Shown: positions 1 through 6,368, counted from the first letter of the stretch. The stretch: DNA of 6,724 nt from an uncultured Bacilli bacterium (GCA_947624095.1 CANQIR010000056.1:1-6724), one strand, 5' to 3'. Numbers and translations: made by a program. Notes: generated from the letters alone by a model not told the origin.

Positions 1-206
1 ATATTGAAGAATTAAATGAACCGGTAGCTGATGATAATCAAATGATTAATCAAGCAATAGCAGAGAATGGTGTTACATTGGAAGAAACTGTATCTAGTAA
101 TGCTGTTAGTGAACAGGTAGATCCCGGAGTAGCACCAGTGATGAATGAAGAATATGACCGGCCTTTAATGGAAGAAGATACTTCTTCTACTGGATTTAGA
201 GGTTAA
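1..206 (+). CDS. C-terminal end of an unidentified protein (partial)
   Basis: The frame starting at base 3 is open to a TAA at 204-206, directly followed by a second in-frame TAA at 207-209. It gives 67 residues of a C-terminus whose gene begins outside the window. The tail is rich in Glu, Asp, Asn, Val and Ser and has few basic residues (one Arg in the middle and one near the end), with no Cys and no hydrophobic segment. It looks like a flexible acidic tail and ends in STGFRG. Codon use (A/T third positions) matches the neighbouring genes, which supports real coding. I do not recognise the family. A terminator and a new promoter separate it from cdaA, so it is probably not in the same operon. 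Confidence 0.7.
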   Translation, partial: IEELNEPVADDNQMINQAIAENGVTLEETVSSNAVSEQVDPGVAPVMNEEYDRPLMEEDTSSTGFRG

Positions 207-226
207 TAACTATATAGATGAGTTTT

Positions 227-251
227 GCTAGTACAAGATACTAGTTTTTTT
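227..251 (+). terminator. Intrinsic terminator of the upstream partial gene
   Basis: CTAGTA (228-233) pairs with TACTAG (239-244) around a 5-base loop, with a possible extra G-T pair outside. Seven T residues follow at 245-251. The stem is short and AT-rich, but its position about 20 bases after a double stop codon and the T-run fit a Rho-independent terminator. Confidence 0.7.
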
Positions 252-285
252 GATTTAAAGAAGCAGCTAAATTTTTAGATAGGGG

Positions 286-314
286 TTTATTTTTCAAATA
301 AATTTTGTTATAAT
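286..314 (+). promoter_or_regulatory. Sigma-A-type promoter of cdaA-cdaR
   Basis: A perfect -10 TATAAT lies at 309-314 and is preceded by TG one base upstream (extended -10, TGTTATAAT). A weak -35 (TTTATT, 286-291) sits 17 bases upstream. Transcription would start near 321, giving a leader of about 23 bases before the cdaA ATG. Confidence 0.7.
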
Positions 315-330
315 TAAAAACGATACAAAA

Positions 331-337
331 GGGAGTG
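331..337 (+). promoter_or_regulatory. Ribosome binding site deciding the cdaA start
   Basis: GGGAGTG lies 6 bases before the ATG at 344. An in-frame GTG at 335 falls inside this Shine-Dalgarno sequence and so is unlikely to be the start. Confidence 0.75.
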
Positions 338-343
338 AAGCTA

Positions 344-1168
344 ATGACCTTAAGTTCAATTTGGTCGATTATTACTAAGATTATTGATATATCAGTCGTA
401 TGGTTGATGTTTTATTATATATTAAAGAATATTAAAAATAATGTAAAAATGGTATTGATTGTAAAAGGGGTCATATTAATACTGGTTATAAAAATATTTA
501 GTGAGATATTAAATTTATATACTGTTGGTTTATTACTAGAGTATGTAATTGAATGGGGGCCTTTGGCAATTATAGTCCTATTCCAACCAGAAATAAGAAA
601 TGTTCTTGAATCAATTGGGAGAACACAGTTGCTAGGACGGCATAAAATCTTATCAGTAGATGAAAGAGAACATGTAGTTTATGAAATAATGGATGCTGTT
701 GAGTATTTAAGAAAAAATCGAATTGGGGCATTAATTGTTATTGAAAGAAATATGTCTTTACAAGAATATATAGAACCGGCAACGAAAGTGTATGCGGATT
801 TAACTAGTCCATTACTAGGAACAATATTCTTTCCAAATAGTCCACTTCACGATGGTGGAGTTATAATTCAAGGAGATCGAATTACTTGTGCGGGAGCAGT
901 TTTTAAGACAAGTATGAATCAATCTTTGAGTAAAAGATTGGGTACTAGACATAGAGCTGCTTTAGGAATTGCAGAAGAAACAGATGCGATTGCTTTAGTG
1001 GTTTCAGAGGAAACTGGCAGGATAAGTATCGCTGTTGATCATGAATTAAAATATAATTTGAGTGTTGATGAGTTTAGAGTTTGCTTAATAGATGAATTAA
1101 AACCAAAAGCAGAGTTATTCTATAATGCAGATGATGAAAATGAAGGTGATAATGATGAAGAAATTTAA
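344..1168 (+). CDS. cdaA: Diadenylate cyclase CdaA (membrane c-di-AMP synthase)
   Basis: CdaA condenses two ATP into cyclic di-AMP, the Bacillota messenger controlling potassium and osmolyte transport and wall homeostasis. The 274-residue protein has the family layout: three membrane helices (about 13-27, 36-52 and 62-80), the linker VLFQPEIRNVLESIGR typical of CdaA, then a DisA_N cyclase domain (about 105-255). The ATP-binding motif GTRHR is intact (200-204), as is SEETG (221-225). The metal-binding DGA motif reads D170-G171-G172, so its Ala is replaced by Gly. The last about 15 residues are strongly acidic. Length is close to B. subtilis CdaA (about 273 residues). The ATG at 344 is chosen because the alternative GTG at 335 lies within the ribosome binding site. 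The 3' end overlaps cdaR by 14 bases, pointing to co-transcription and possibly coupled translation. Confidence 0.96.
   Translation: MTLSSIWSIITKIIDISVVWLMFYYILKNIKNNVKMVLIVKGVILILVIKIFSEILNLYTVGLLLEYVIEWGPLAIIVLFQPEIRNVLESIGRTQLLGRHKILSVDEREHVVYEIMDAVEYLRKNRIGALIVIERNMSLQEYIEPATKVYADLTSPLLGTIFFPNSPLHDGGVIIQGDRITCAGAVFKTSMNQSLSKRLGTRHRAALGIAEETDAIALVVSEETGRISIAVDHELKYNLSVDEFRVCLIDELKPKAELFYNADDENEGDNDEEI
1143..1148 (+). promoter_or_regulatory. Ribosome binding site of cdaR inside cdaA
   Basis: AAGGTG within the last codons of cdaA is 6 bases before the ATG at 1155 and only 3 before the adjacent ATG at 1152. It favours 1155 as the start and argues against the in-frame ATGs further upstream (1125, 1131, 1134, 1140). 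Confidence 0.6.
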
Positions 1169-2525
1169 GAAAGCTTTAAAATCATTTGGCAAAGCAATAT
1201 ATAGTGTAATTGATAAATTTATTGTTACACCAGTTAGTAAAGTAGTTTATGTAATTGGTAATAAGATTGCTAAAGGTAATAAGTTGGAGACAATACTAAA
1301 TAGACCGAATGTGTTAGTTTATATATCTTTAGCATTAGCTATACTGGTATTTTATTTAGTTGATTCAAAGGCTATAACACTAGTACAAACTAATGCAGAG
1401 ATTATTGCAAATCAACCAATTAATGTTATTTATAATAAAAGTGCTTATGTTGTAGAAGGTATTCCTGATAGTGTGGATATTATATTAACGGGGAGAAAAA
1501 GTGATTTGTATTTGGCGAAACAGCTTGGGGATCATGAGGTAGTACTTGATTTAAGCGACTATGGAGTTAGCGATGAACCAGTAAGAGTTAAATTGACTTA
1601 TAATAAAACAATAGATTCTTTAAATTATAAATTAGATCCAACTTATGTAACAGTTACGATTAAGAAGAAGGTAAGTGAACAAAAGGATATTACTTATGAT
1701 TTATTGAATCAGGATCAATTAGATGAGAAGTTAAGTGTTAAACGAGTAACGTTAACAAAGAATGAAGTAGTTGTTAAAGGTAGCGAAGATACACTTGCCC
1801 AAATTGCGACAGTTAAGGCATTAATTGATTTAAGTAATAAGGATTTTGTTAATAAAGGAATTTATACAGTTGATAATGTTAACTTAGTTGCTTATGATGC
1901 TAGTGGTATGATATTAGATAATGTGGAAATCGTATCGACAGGTATTTCAGCAGAGATTGAGTTAGATTCTTATAGTAAGCAAGTACCAATTAAGATAACG
2001 ACAACAGGAACTTTGGCAGATACGAGAGCAATAAGTAGTATTACAATCAATGGTAAGAGCGATTATATGGTAACTATTTATGGTGATCAGAGTGAGCTTG
2101 AATCAATTGATAGTGTACCGGTTTCAATCGATGTAAATGGTCAAGGTTCTGGAAATAGCAAGAAATATCCAGTAACAATTTCTAAACCTAGAGGAGTTAG
2201 ATCAATTAGCGATTCTTCAGCAGTTATTGAGTTAACTTTTGATACTTCAACACAAGTGACAATTAATAATGTCCGAGTAGAGATATTTAATAAACCTAGT
2301 GGACTATCAGTAACTACACAGCGAGGTCAAGAATATATTAGTGTTATTGCGGAAGGGGTTGAAAGTGTTCTTAAGGATATTGATGCAGGTAACATTACAG
2401 CTTATATCGATTTAACAGGATATACGGTAGGAAATCATACAGTTACAGTACAAGTAGAGCAAAATGATGCAAGAATTAGATATACGGCTGAAAGTACTAT
2501 TGATATTGAAATACGTAATGAATAG
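1155..2525 (+). CDS. cdaR: CdaA regulatory protein CdaR (YbbR-domain protein)
   Basis: CdaR is a single-pass membrane protein that binds CdaA and modulates c-di-AMP synthesis; its YbbR domains lie outside the membrane. From the ATG at 1155 the protein has 456 residues. A Lys-rich, mostly amphipathic stretch (1-50) precedes one transmembrane helix (about 54-70). Four beta-rich YbbR modules follow (roughly 85-170, 175-270, 275-362 and 368-453), seen from recurring patterns such as 'V.V.G', 'IDLSN/IDLTGY' and 'Y.V.V'. The stretch NRPNVLVYISLALAILVFYL aligns by eye with the very N-terminus of B. subtilis CdaR, so the first about 48 residues are an extension. The gene overlaps cdaA and is followed by a terminator rather than glmM. 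It ends in TAG, whereas the other stops in this window are TAA. Confidence 0.92.
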   Translation: MKKFKKALKSFGKAIYSVIDKFIVTPVSKVVYVIGNKIAKGNKLETILNRPNVLVYISLALAILVFYLVDSKAITLVQTNAEIIANQPINVIYNKSAYVVEGIPDSVDIILTGRKSDLYLAKQLGDHEVVLDLSDYGVSDEPVRVKLTYNKTIDSLNYKLDPTYVTVTIKKKVSEQKDITYDLLNQDQLDEKLSVKRVTLTKNEVVVKGSEDTLAQIATVKALIDLSNKDFVNKGIYTVDNVNLVAYDASGMILDNVEIVSTGISAEIELDSYSKQVPIKITTTGTLADTRAISSITINGKSDYMVTIYGDQSELESIDSVPVSIDVNGQGSGNSKKYPVTISKPRGVRSISDSSAVIELTFDTSTQVTINNVRVEIFNKPSGLSVTTQRGQEYISVIAEGVESVLKDIDAGNITAYIDLTGYTVGNHTVTVQVEQNDARIRYTAESTIDIEIRNE

Positions 2526-2532
2526 TAAAATT

Positions 2533-2596
2533 AAAAAGAGTAAATTCGATGGTTCTTCCGAAAGTTTCCGGAAGAACCATTTGAATTACTCTTTTT
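2533..2596. terminator. Long bidirectional terminator between cdaR and the DUF378 gene
   Basis: An 11-bp perfect GC-containing stem (TGGTTCTTCCG at 2550-2560, CGGAAGAACCA at 2569-2579) closes an 8-base loop. Outer pairing extends it with small bulges to AAAAAGAGT (2533-2541) and ACTCTTTTT (2588-2596). The A-run and T-run give a U-tract on both strands, so it can end transcription of cdaR (+) and of the convergent DUF378 gene (-). Its right arm touches the DUF378 stop codon (2595-2597). Confidence 0.93.
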
Positions 2597-2795
2597 ATTT
2601 GTCGTGGTCAAAGTCGGTAAATAATAAGGCGATGTTTACTAATGCACAGATACCAACTATCCCATAAATTACTCTAGGAAGCATATCATCTTTAAAGATG
2701 GCTGTTACTAGGTTAAAATCAAAGAATCCGATAAGACCCCAGTTAATTGCTCCGATTAGAGTAAAAACTAATGCTACTTTTTGAACTATTTGCAT
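2595..2795 (-). CDS. DUF378 family small membrane protein (YuzA-like)
   Basis: This 66-residue protein has two hydrophobic helices (about 6-24 and 41-59). It shows the DUF378 signature: IGAINWGL with N18-W19-G20, a Phe/Asp-rich turn and 'R-V-I-Y-G-I-V-G' at the start of helix 2. DUF378 proteins are short integral membrane proteins of unknown function, common in Bacillota. A good ribosome binding site (AGAGG, minus strand, 2803-2807) lies 7 bases before the ATG at 2795. The gene is convergent with cdaR, sharing its terminator, and divergent from the lipoprotein gene. The family call is from motif recognition; no biochemical role can be assigned. Confidence 0.9.
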   Translation of the reverse strand: MQIVQKVALVFTLIGAINWGLIGFFDFNLVTAIFKDDMLPRVIYGIVGICALVNIALLFTDFDHDK

Positions 2796-2839
2796 ACATT
2801 AACCTCTTTTCTGTTATTAGTATGAGTAAGTTTTTGTCT

Positions 2840-2868
2840 TTTATACGTAATATTTAGGGAATGTTGAA
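2840..2868 (-). promoter_or_regulatory. Possible promoter of the DUF378 gene
   Basis: On the minus strand TATAAA (2845-2840) lies 17 bases downstream of TTCAAC (2868-2863), giving a start about 38 bases before the DUF378 ATG. The -35 match is weak. I could not find an equally convincing plus-strand promoter for the lipoprotein gene in the same divergent spacer (2796-2898). Confidence 0.35.
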
Positions 2869-2898
2869 ATATATTTTATTAGAAAAGGAAAGTGGTTT

Positions 2899-3900
2899 AT
2901 GAAAAAAATATGGATATTATTGGCAATAATTTTGGTAATGGCCAGTGGATGTGGGAAGAAAAGCGAGGAGAAGGTATTAGATAAGTTTAAAGATACAGTT
3001 AAAGGTGCTAAATCATATACTTTGAAAGCTAATATGGAAATATATAGTAATGAAGATACTTTTACTTATGCAGTGGAAGTTAATTATTTAAAGGACGATT
3101 ATTATAAAGTATATTTGGTAAATCAAACCAATGATCATGAACAGATTATTTTAAAGAATAAGGATGGAGTTTATGTTGTTACGCCATCGTTAAATAAAAG
3201 TTTCAAATTCCAAAGTGATTGGCCAAATAGTAGCAGTCAGTCATATTTACTAGGACCAATTGTTAGTGATTTAGAAAAAGATGATGAAGTTGTTACGGAA
3301 AAGAAGGATAAGGAATATGTGTTAACGACGGAAGTAGATTATCCAAACAATGAAGAATTAGTTTATGAAAAATTGTATTTTAATGAGGATTATGAACTTA
3401 AAAGAGTTGAAGTATTTAATGAAGATGATGCTTTAATGATTAAAGTAATGTTTAGTTCGATTGATTATAAAGCTAAATTAAGTGAAGATGATTTTAAATT
3501 AGATGATTTGATTGATCAAGATTGTTGTGGAAATGGGGATGAACAAACGGGAAGTTTAGATGATATTATTTATCCTTTATATATTCCAAGTAATACTTAT
3601 TTAAAAAGTAAGGAAACGGTATCAGTAGATAATGGAGAAAGAGCTATATTGACATTTGCTGGAGATAGGAACTTTGTATTAGTAGAAGAAGCATCAATGC
3701 CTAAAAGTGAATTTGAAATTATTCCTGTATATGGTGAACCTTTAATGCTTAGTGATACGATAGGGGTAGTTAGTGCTAATTCATTATCTTGGACTTCTAA
3801 TAATATTGATTATTATTTAGCAAGTAGTGATTTATCGACTTATGAGCTGATGACGATAGCTGGTTCTTTAAATAATCCAGGTACAATTGTAGGAAAGTAA
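2899..3900 (+). CDS. YdcC/GerS-like lipoprotein (LolA-fold) with a DUF4367-like C-terminal domain
   Basis: The 333-residue product begins with a lipoprotein signal: MKK, a hydrophobic run, then the lipobox A15-S16-G17-C18, so it should be anchored to the outer face of the membrane through C18. Residues about 25-205 resemble the LolA-like YdcC/GerS lipoproteins of Bacillota. The clearest sign is the block 'EQIILKNKDGVYVVTPSLNK' (81-100) followed by SFKFQSDWP and a 'SSSQSYLL' stretch. A linker with an adjacent Cys pair (C209-C210) leads to a second domain (about 225-325) that looks like DUF4367, with a 'YPLYIP' start, a central Trp and a terminal 'L..IAGSL'. YdcC and GerS relatives act in sporulation and germination, but the family also occurs in non-sporulating bacteria, so the role here is unknown. 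AAAGGA (2884-2889) and AGTGG (2891-2895) precede the ATG. Confidence 0.8.
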   Translation: MKKIWILLAIILVMASGCGKKSEEKVLDKFKDTVKGAKSYTLKANMEIYSNEDTFTYAVEVNYLKDDYYKVYLVNQTNDHEQIILKNKDGVYVVTPSLNKSFKFQSDWPNSSSQSYLLGPIVSDLEKDDEVVTEKKDKEYVLTTEVDYPNNEELVYEKLYFNEDYELKRVEVFNEDDALMIKVMFSSIDYKAKLSEDDFKLDDLIDQDCCGNGDEQTGSLDDIIYPLYIPSNTYLKSKETVSVDNGERAILTFAGDRNFVLVEEASMPKSEFEIIPVYGEPLMLSDTIGVVSANSLSWTSNNIDYYLASSDLSTYELMTIAGSLNNPGTIVGK

Positions 3901-3919
3901 GTTGCTTTCCTATTTTTTT
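3891..3919 (+). terminator. Intrinsic terminator overlapping the lipoprotein stop codon
   Basis: AGGAAAG (3891-3897) pairs with CTTTCCT (3905-3911). The 7-base loop contains the TAA stop (3898-3900), and after one A there are seven Ts (3913-3919). The hairpin reaches back into the last coding bases. Confidence 0.85.
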
Positions 3920-3929
3920 ATGGTATAAT
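3902..3929 (+). promoter_or_regulatory. Promoter of the 3949 gene, overlapping the preceding terminator
   Basis: An extended -10 TGGTATAAT (TATAAT at 3924-3929) is preceded by TTGCTT (3902-3907) at 16 bases. The -35 lies in the loop and right arm of the terminator hairpin. The predicted start near 3936 leaves a leader of only about 13 bases, just enough for the ribosome binding site AGGTGG (3937-3942). Confidence 0.65.
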
Positions 3930-3948
3930 GAGTTGTAGGTGGTTTTAA

Positions 3949-4473
3949 ATGAAAAGTGAAGAACAAAAAGAATTATTAAGATTTTTGGGAATCTTAGTGG
4001 CAGTAATTGTAGTTATTGTAGGAATTTATTTTTTTACAAAGAAATTTGTAACTAAAGAAAAAGAGGAAGAAACTGTTGAAACGCCAGCAGTAGGAACAAT
4101 CGACTATAATACAGCGATTGTTGGGAATATGCTTAATAAGCCAGAAAGTGATTATTATGTTTTCGTTTATAATTATGAAGTAGCTAATCGGGATAAGTAT
4201 ACTGTACAAAATTATCTTACAGAATACTTAAATGATAGTGAGAATGAAGATACTCGTCTTAAAGTGTATAATGTGGTTTTAAACGATTATTTAAATAAGA
4301 AATATATGGCTGTAGAAGGTGAGGAGTCTAATCCTAAAGCAAAAAGCATAGAGGAATTTAAGTTTGGTGACTTTACTTTGATTAGAGTTAAGAAGGGTAA
4401 AGTTAGTAAATATTTAGAGGATGCCGATGCGATTAAAAAGGAATTAGGTATTAAGGATCAGAACGAAGATTAA
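3949..4473 (+). CDS. Single-pass membrane protein, possible Cys-less thioredoxin-like domain
   Basis: The 174-residue protein has a short charged N-terminus, one transmembrane helix (about 12-29, ILVAVIVVIVGIYFF) and then an acidic linker (EKEEETVE). The soluble part (about 50-170) is probably outside the cytoplasm. Its order of elements recalls a thioredoxin fold: a helix, a strand YYVFVYN (69-75), helices around 85-95, a strand and helix LKVYNVVLNDYLNKKY, then FTLIRVKKGKVSKYLEDADAIKKELG, which is close in style to the last two strands and helix of thioredoxins. There is no cysteine anywhere, so it cannot be a disulfide oxidoreductase; the fold assignment is inference. It has its own promoter and a good ribosome binding site (AGGTGG, 6 bases before ATG), and ends with two in-frame stops (TAATAA). 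Confidence 0.75.
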   Translation: MKSEEQKELLRFLGILVAVIVVIVGIYFFTKKFVTKEKEEETVETPAVGTIDYNTAIVGNMLNKPESDYYVFVYNYEVANRDKYTVQNYLTEYLNDSENEDTRLKVYNVVLNDYLNKKYMAVEGEESNPKAKSIEEFKFGDFTLIRVKKGKVSKYLEDADAIKKELGIKDQNED

Positions 4474-4480
4474 TAAAAAT

Positions 4481-4509
4481 GAGAACTTTAATGACACAGT
4501 TCTTTTTTA
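4481..4509 (+). terminator. Intrinsic terminator after the 3949 gene
   Basis: GAGAACT (4481-4487) pairs with AGTTCTT (4498-4504, one G-T pair) around a 10-base loop, and the T-run continues to 4509. An A-run on the left side lengthens the potential stem. It starts 8 bases after the stop codon. Confidence 0.8.
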
Positions 4510-4530
4510 TTGTGGTGAAAACTTTGCTAC

Positions 4531-4559
4531 TTTAAAATATATATTTAATATGGTATTAT
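4531..4559 (+). promoter_or_regulatory. Promoter of the S41 protease gene
   Basis: An extended -10 TGGTATTAT (TATTAT at 4554-4559) lies 17 bases downstream of a weak -35 TTTAAA (4531-4536). The predicted start near 4566 leaves a leader of about 14 bases before the ATG at 4580. Confidence 0.6.
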
Positions 4560-4565
4560 TAAAAT

Positions 4566-4574
4566 AGAGGGTGG
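4566..4574 (+). promoter_or_regulatory. Ribosome binding site deciding the S41 protease start
   Basis: AGAGGGTGG ends 5 bases before the ATG at 4580. An in-frame GTG at 4571 lies inside this site and is therefore unlikely to be used. Confidence 0.75.
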
Positions 4575-4579
4575 CAAAG

Positions 4580-5734
4580 ATGAAGAGAAAGAATATTTTT
4601 AGTATTACGGAGATTATTATAATCGTAATTGTCACGGGAGTGGTTTCTAGTATAACGACGGGAATTATTTTATTTAGTAATTATCGATATACTGGGATTG
4701 GTAATGATAAGGCTTTGGAAGAATTTGTAAATGTTTATGCTAAAGTAGTAGATAAATATTATGAAGAAGTCGATAAAAATGGAATGATAGATAGTGCTAT
4801 TAATGGAATGATGAAATACTTAGGGGATAATTATTCTATATATATGGATACTGATGAAGCGGATAGTTTGACTTCACAGTTATCAGGTGAGTACAAAGGA
4901 ATCGGCGTTTCAATTAGATCGGATAATGTAATTGAAGAAGTTTTTGATAATTCACCGGCAGAGGAAGCGGGTATTCTAGCTGGCGATAAGGTTATTCAGG
5001 TCAATGGCGTTGATGTGGGAAATGGGACTGATACCTCAACTTTGATTGGTAGTTCAGACAAATTAACATTAAAGTTATTACGTGGTGAAGAAGTAGTGGA
5101 AGTTAAGTTAGAAGCTAAAATAATTGAGAAACCGGTTGTCGATTCGGATATTATAGAGGCTGAAGGAAAGAAAATCGGCTATTTATCAATCAGTGCATTT
5201 ACTAAAAATGTTGATACACAATTTGAAAGAGAGTTAAAGAAATTAGAGAAAACAGGGTTTGATGCTTTGATAATTGATGTTAGAAATAATTCTGGTGGAT
5301 ATTTGGATAAAACGGAAACAATTGCTAATATGTTTTTGGAAAAAGGTAAACTCATTTATACTTTAAATAATAAAGATAGTAGTAAGAGTGCTTATGATAA
5401 GACTAGTGAAAAAAGGACGTATAGAGTGGCAATACTAATGAATGAAGCAACGGCTTCGGCTTCAGAAATTTTGGCAGCAGCTTTGAAAGATAGTTATGGA
5501 GCTATATTAGTTGGTAAACGAAGTTATGGTAAGGGCAAGGTACAACAAACGATGGATCTTGGCGATGGGGGCTTAGTAAAATATACAACTGCTGAATGGT
5601 TGAGACCGGCTGGGGATTGTATTGATGAAATTGGCTTAGTGCCAGATATTGAGGTTGACTTGCTATATGATGAAGATAATCAAACGGTCATAGATGCGCA
5701 ATTAAATGCTGCAGTTTCGGAATTGGCAAAATAA
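4580..5734 (+). CDS. S41 family C-terminal processing peptidase (CtpA/CtpB-like) with PDZ domain
   Basis: This is a membrane-anchored serine protease of the carboxyl-terminal processing (tail-specific) family, acting on extracytoplasmic proteins. From the ATG at 4580 it has 384 residues. An N-terminal transmembrane anchor (about 11-32) is followed by a helical N-domain, a PDZ domain (about 103-177, with GEYKGIGVSI as substrate-tail loop and 'SPAEEAGILAGDKVIQVNG'), and the S41 domain (about 192-362). The Ser-Lys-Gln catalytic triad is complete: S293 in ATASASEI, K318 in YGKGKVQ and Q322, with the 25- and 4-residue spacing seen in CtpB and Prc. DVRNNSGGYLD is the conserved core motif. It lacks a C-terminal peptidoglycan-binding domain and is shorter than B. 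subtilis CtpB (about 480 residues). Neighbours are envelope proteins; no substrate can be named. No clear terminator follows, so some read-through into ntdP is possible. Confidence 0.95.
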   Translation: MKRKNIFSITEIIIIVIVTGVVSSITTGIILFSNYRYTGIGNDKALEEFVNVYAKVVDKYYEEVDKNGMIDSAINGMMKYLGDNYSIYMDTDEADSLTSQLSGEYKGIGVSIRSDNVIEEVFDNSPAEEAGILAGDKVIQVNGVDVGNGTDTSTLIGSSDKLTLKLLRGEEVVEVKLEAKIIEKPVVDSDIIEAEGKKIGYLSISAFTKNVDTQFERELKKLEKTGFDALIIDVRNNSGGYLDKTETIANMFLEKGKLIYTLNNKDSSKSAYDKTSEKRTYRVAILMNEATASASEILAAALKDSYGAILVGKRSYGKGKVQQTMDLGDGGLVKYTTAEWLRPAGDCIDEIGLVPDIEVDLLYDEDNQTVIDAQLNAAVSELAK

Positions 5735-5780
5735 TTTTAGACAGTAAAAAGCATTTGTGGGTTAGGATAATAATTGAGAT

Positions 5781-5809
5781 TTGTTATTTTTAAATAATTG
5801 TTGTATAAT
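5781..5809 (+). promoter_or_regulatory. Promoter of ntdP
   Basis: TTGTTA (5781-5786) and a perfect TATAAT (5804-5809) are 17 bases apart, giving a start near 5816 and a leader of about 16 bases. The in-frame TTG at 5781 that would lengthen the next gene is the -35 element itself. Confidence 0.75.
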
Positions 5810-5831
5810 GGGTAGTGAAAGACGGGATTGT

Positions 5832-6368
5832 ATGAACGAGATTAAAGTTGGAGATCGGTTAACAATCCATTGTTATAAACACAACGGGAAGATTCACCGG
5901 ACGTGGGATGAAGCAACTGTTTTAGAAATAACAGATGAAATGTTGGTTTGTGCTAATAATAAAACTAAGGTTACGGAGAATGATGGTAGAAGTCACAAAA
6001 CTAATGAACCTGCTGTAATGTTTTTTTATAAAAAAAGTTGGTTTAATGTAATAGGCCAGTTGAAGAAGCATGGATTATTTTATTATTGTAATATAGCTTC
6101 GCCCTATTTAATTGACAATGGAATAATAAAGTATATCGATTATGATTTAGATTTAAGGGTTTTCCCTGATGGTGGTTTTAGGGTTTTAGATCGTAATGAG
6201 TATAATTATCATAGACGTTTGATGAAATATTCTAGCGACTTGGATTTTATTTTACGGAATGAGTTAACTAAATTGATTGAGCTAAAAAGAAGAGAAGAAG
6301 GACCTTTTAAACCAGGAATTGTGGAAAGTTATTATGAAATTTACAAAAATTTGAGTAAAAAATCCTAA
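5832..6368 (+). CDS. ntdP: Nucleoside tri-/diphosphate phosphatase (NtdP, DUF402 family)
   Basis: The 178-residue cytosolic enzyme belongs to the DUF402/UPF0374 family (S. aureus Ntdp, B. subtilis YgaC), which hydrolyses nucleoside tri- and diphosphates with a divalent metal. The opening VGDRLTIHCYKHNGKIHRTW carries the family's active-site Arg at R23. The metal-site residues are at the expected places: N87 in YYCN, D103-x-D105-x-D107 in YIDYDLD, then D120 and E123 in LDRNEY. These positions coincide with my recollection of the family numbering, which supports the ATG at 5832. Upstream in-frame starts (TTG 5781, ATG 5808) fall in the promoter. GGGA 4 bases before the ATG is a modest ribosome binding site. 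The gene has its own promoter and terminator and lies directly upstream of an rRNA operon. Confidence 0.94.
   Translation: MNEIKVGDRLTIHCYKHNGKIHRTWDEATVLEITDEMLVCANNKTKVTENDGRSHKTNEPAVMFFYKKSWFNVIGQLKKHGLFYYCNIASPYLIDNGIIKYIDYDLDLRVFPDGGFRVLDRNEYNYHRRLMKYSSDLDFILRNELTKLIELKRREEGPFKPGIVESYYEIYKNLSKKS

Noticed and set aside
2464..2667. A 67-codon plus-strand open frame over the cdaR end and the terminator
   Set aside because: It overlaps cdaR in another frame, crosses the terminator hairpin and runs antisense through the DUF378 gene; no ribosome binding site or family resemblance.
2843..2877. Plus-strand promoter for the lipoprotein gene
   Set aside because: Several AT-rich -10-like hexamers (TAATAT 2848, TATTTT 2872) exist but none has a fitting -35, so none can be chosen.
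3994..4209. A 71-codon minus-strand open frame
   Set aside because: It is the antisense shadow of the membrane protein gene at 3949-4473, with low-complexity Ile/Asn/Phe-rich sequence.
5735..5780. Terminator after the S41 protease gene
   Set aside because: Only a 5-bp TTTTA/TAAAA pairing is visible and it is not followed by a T-run.
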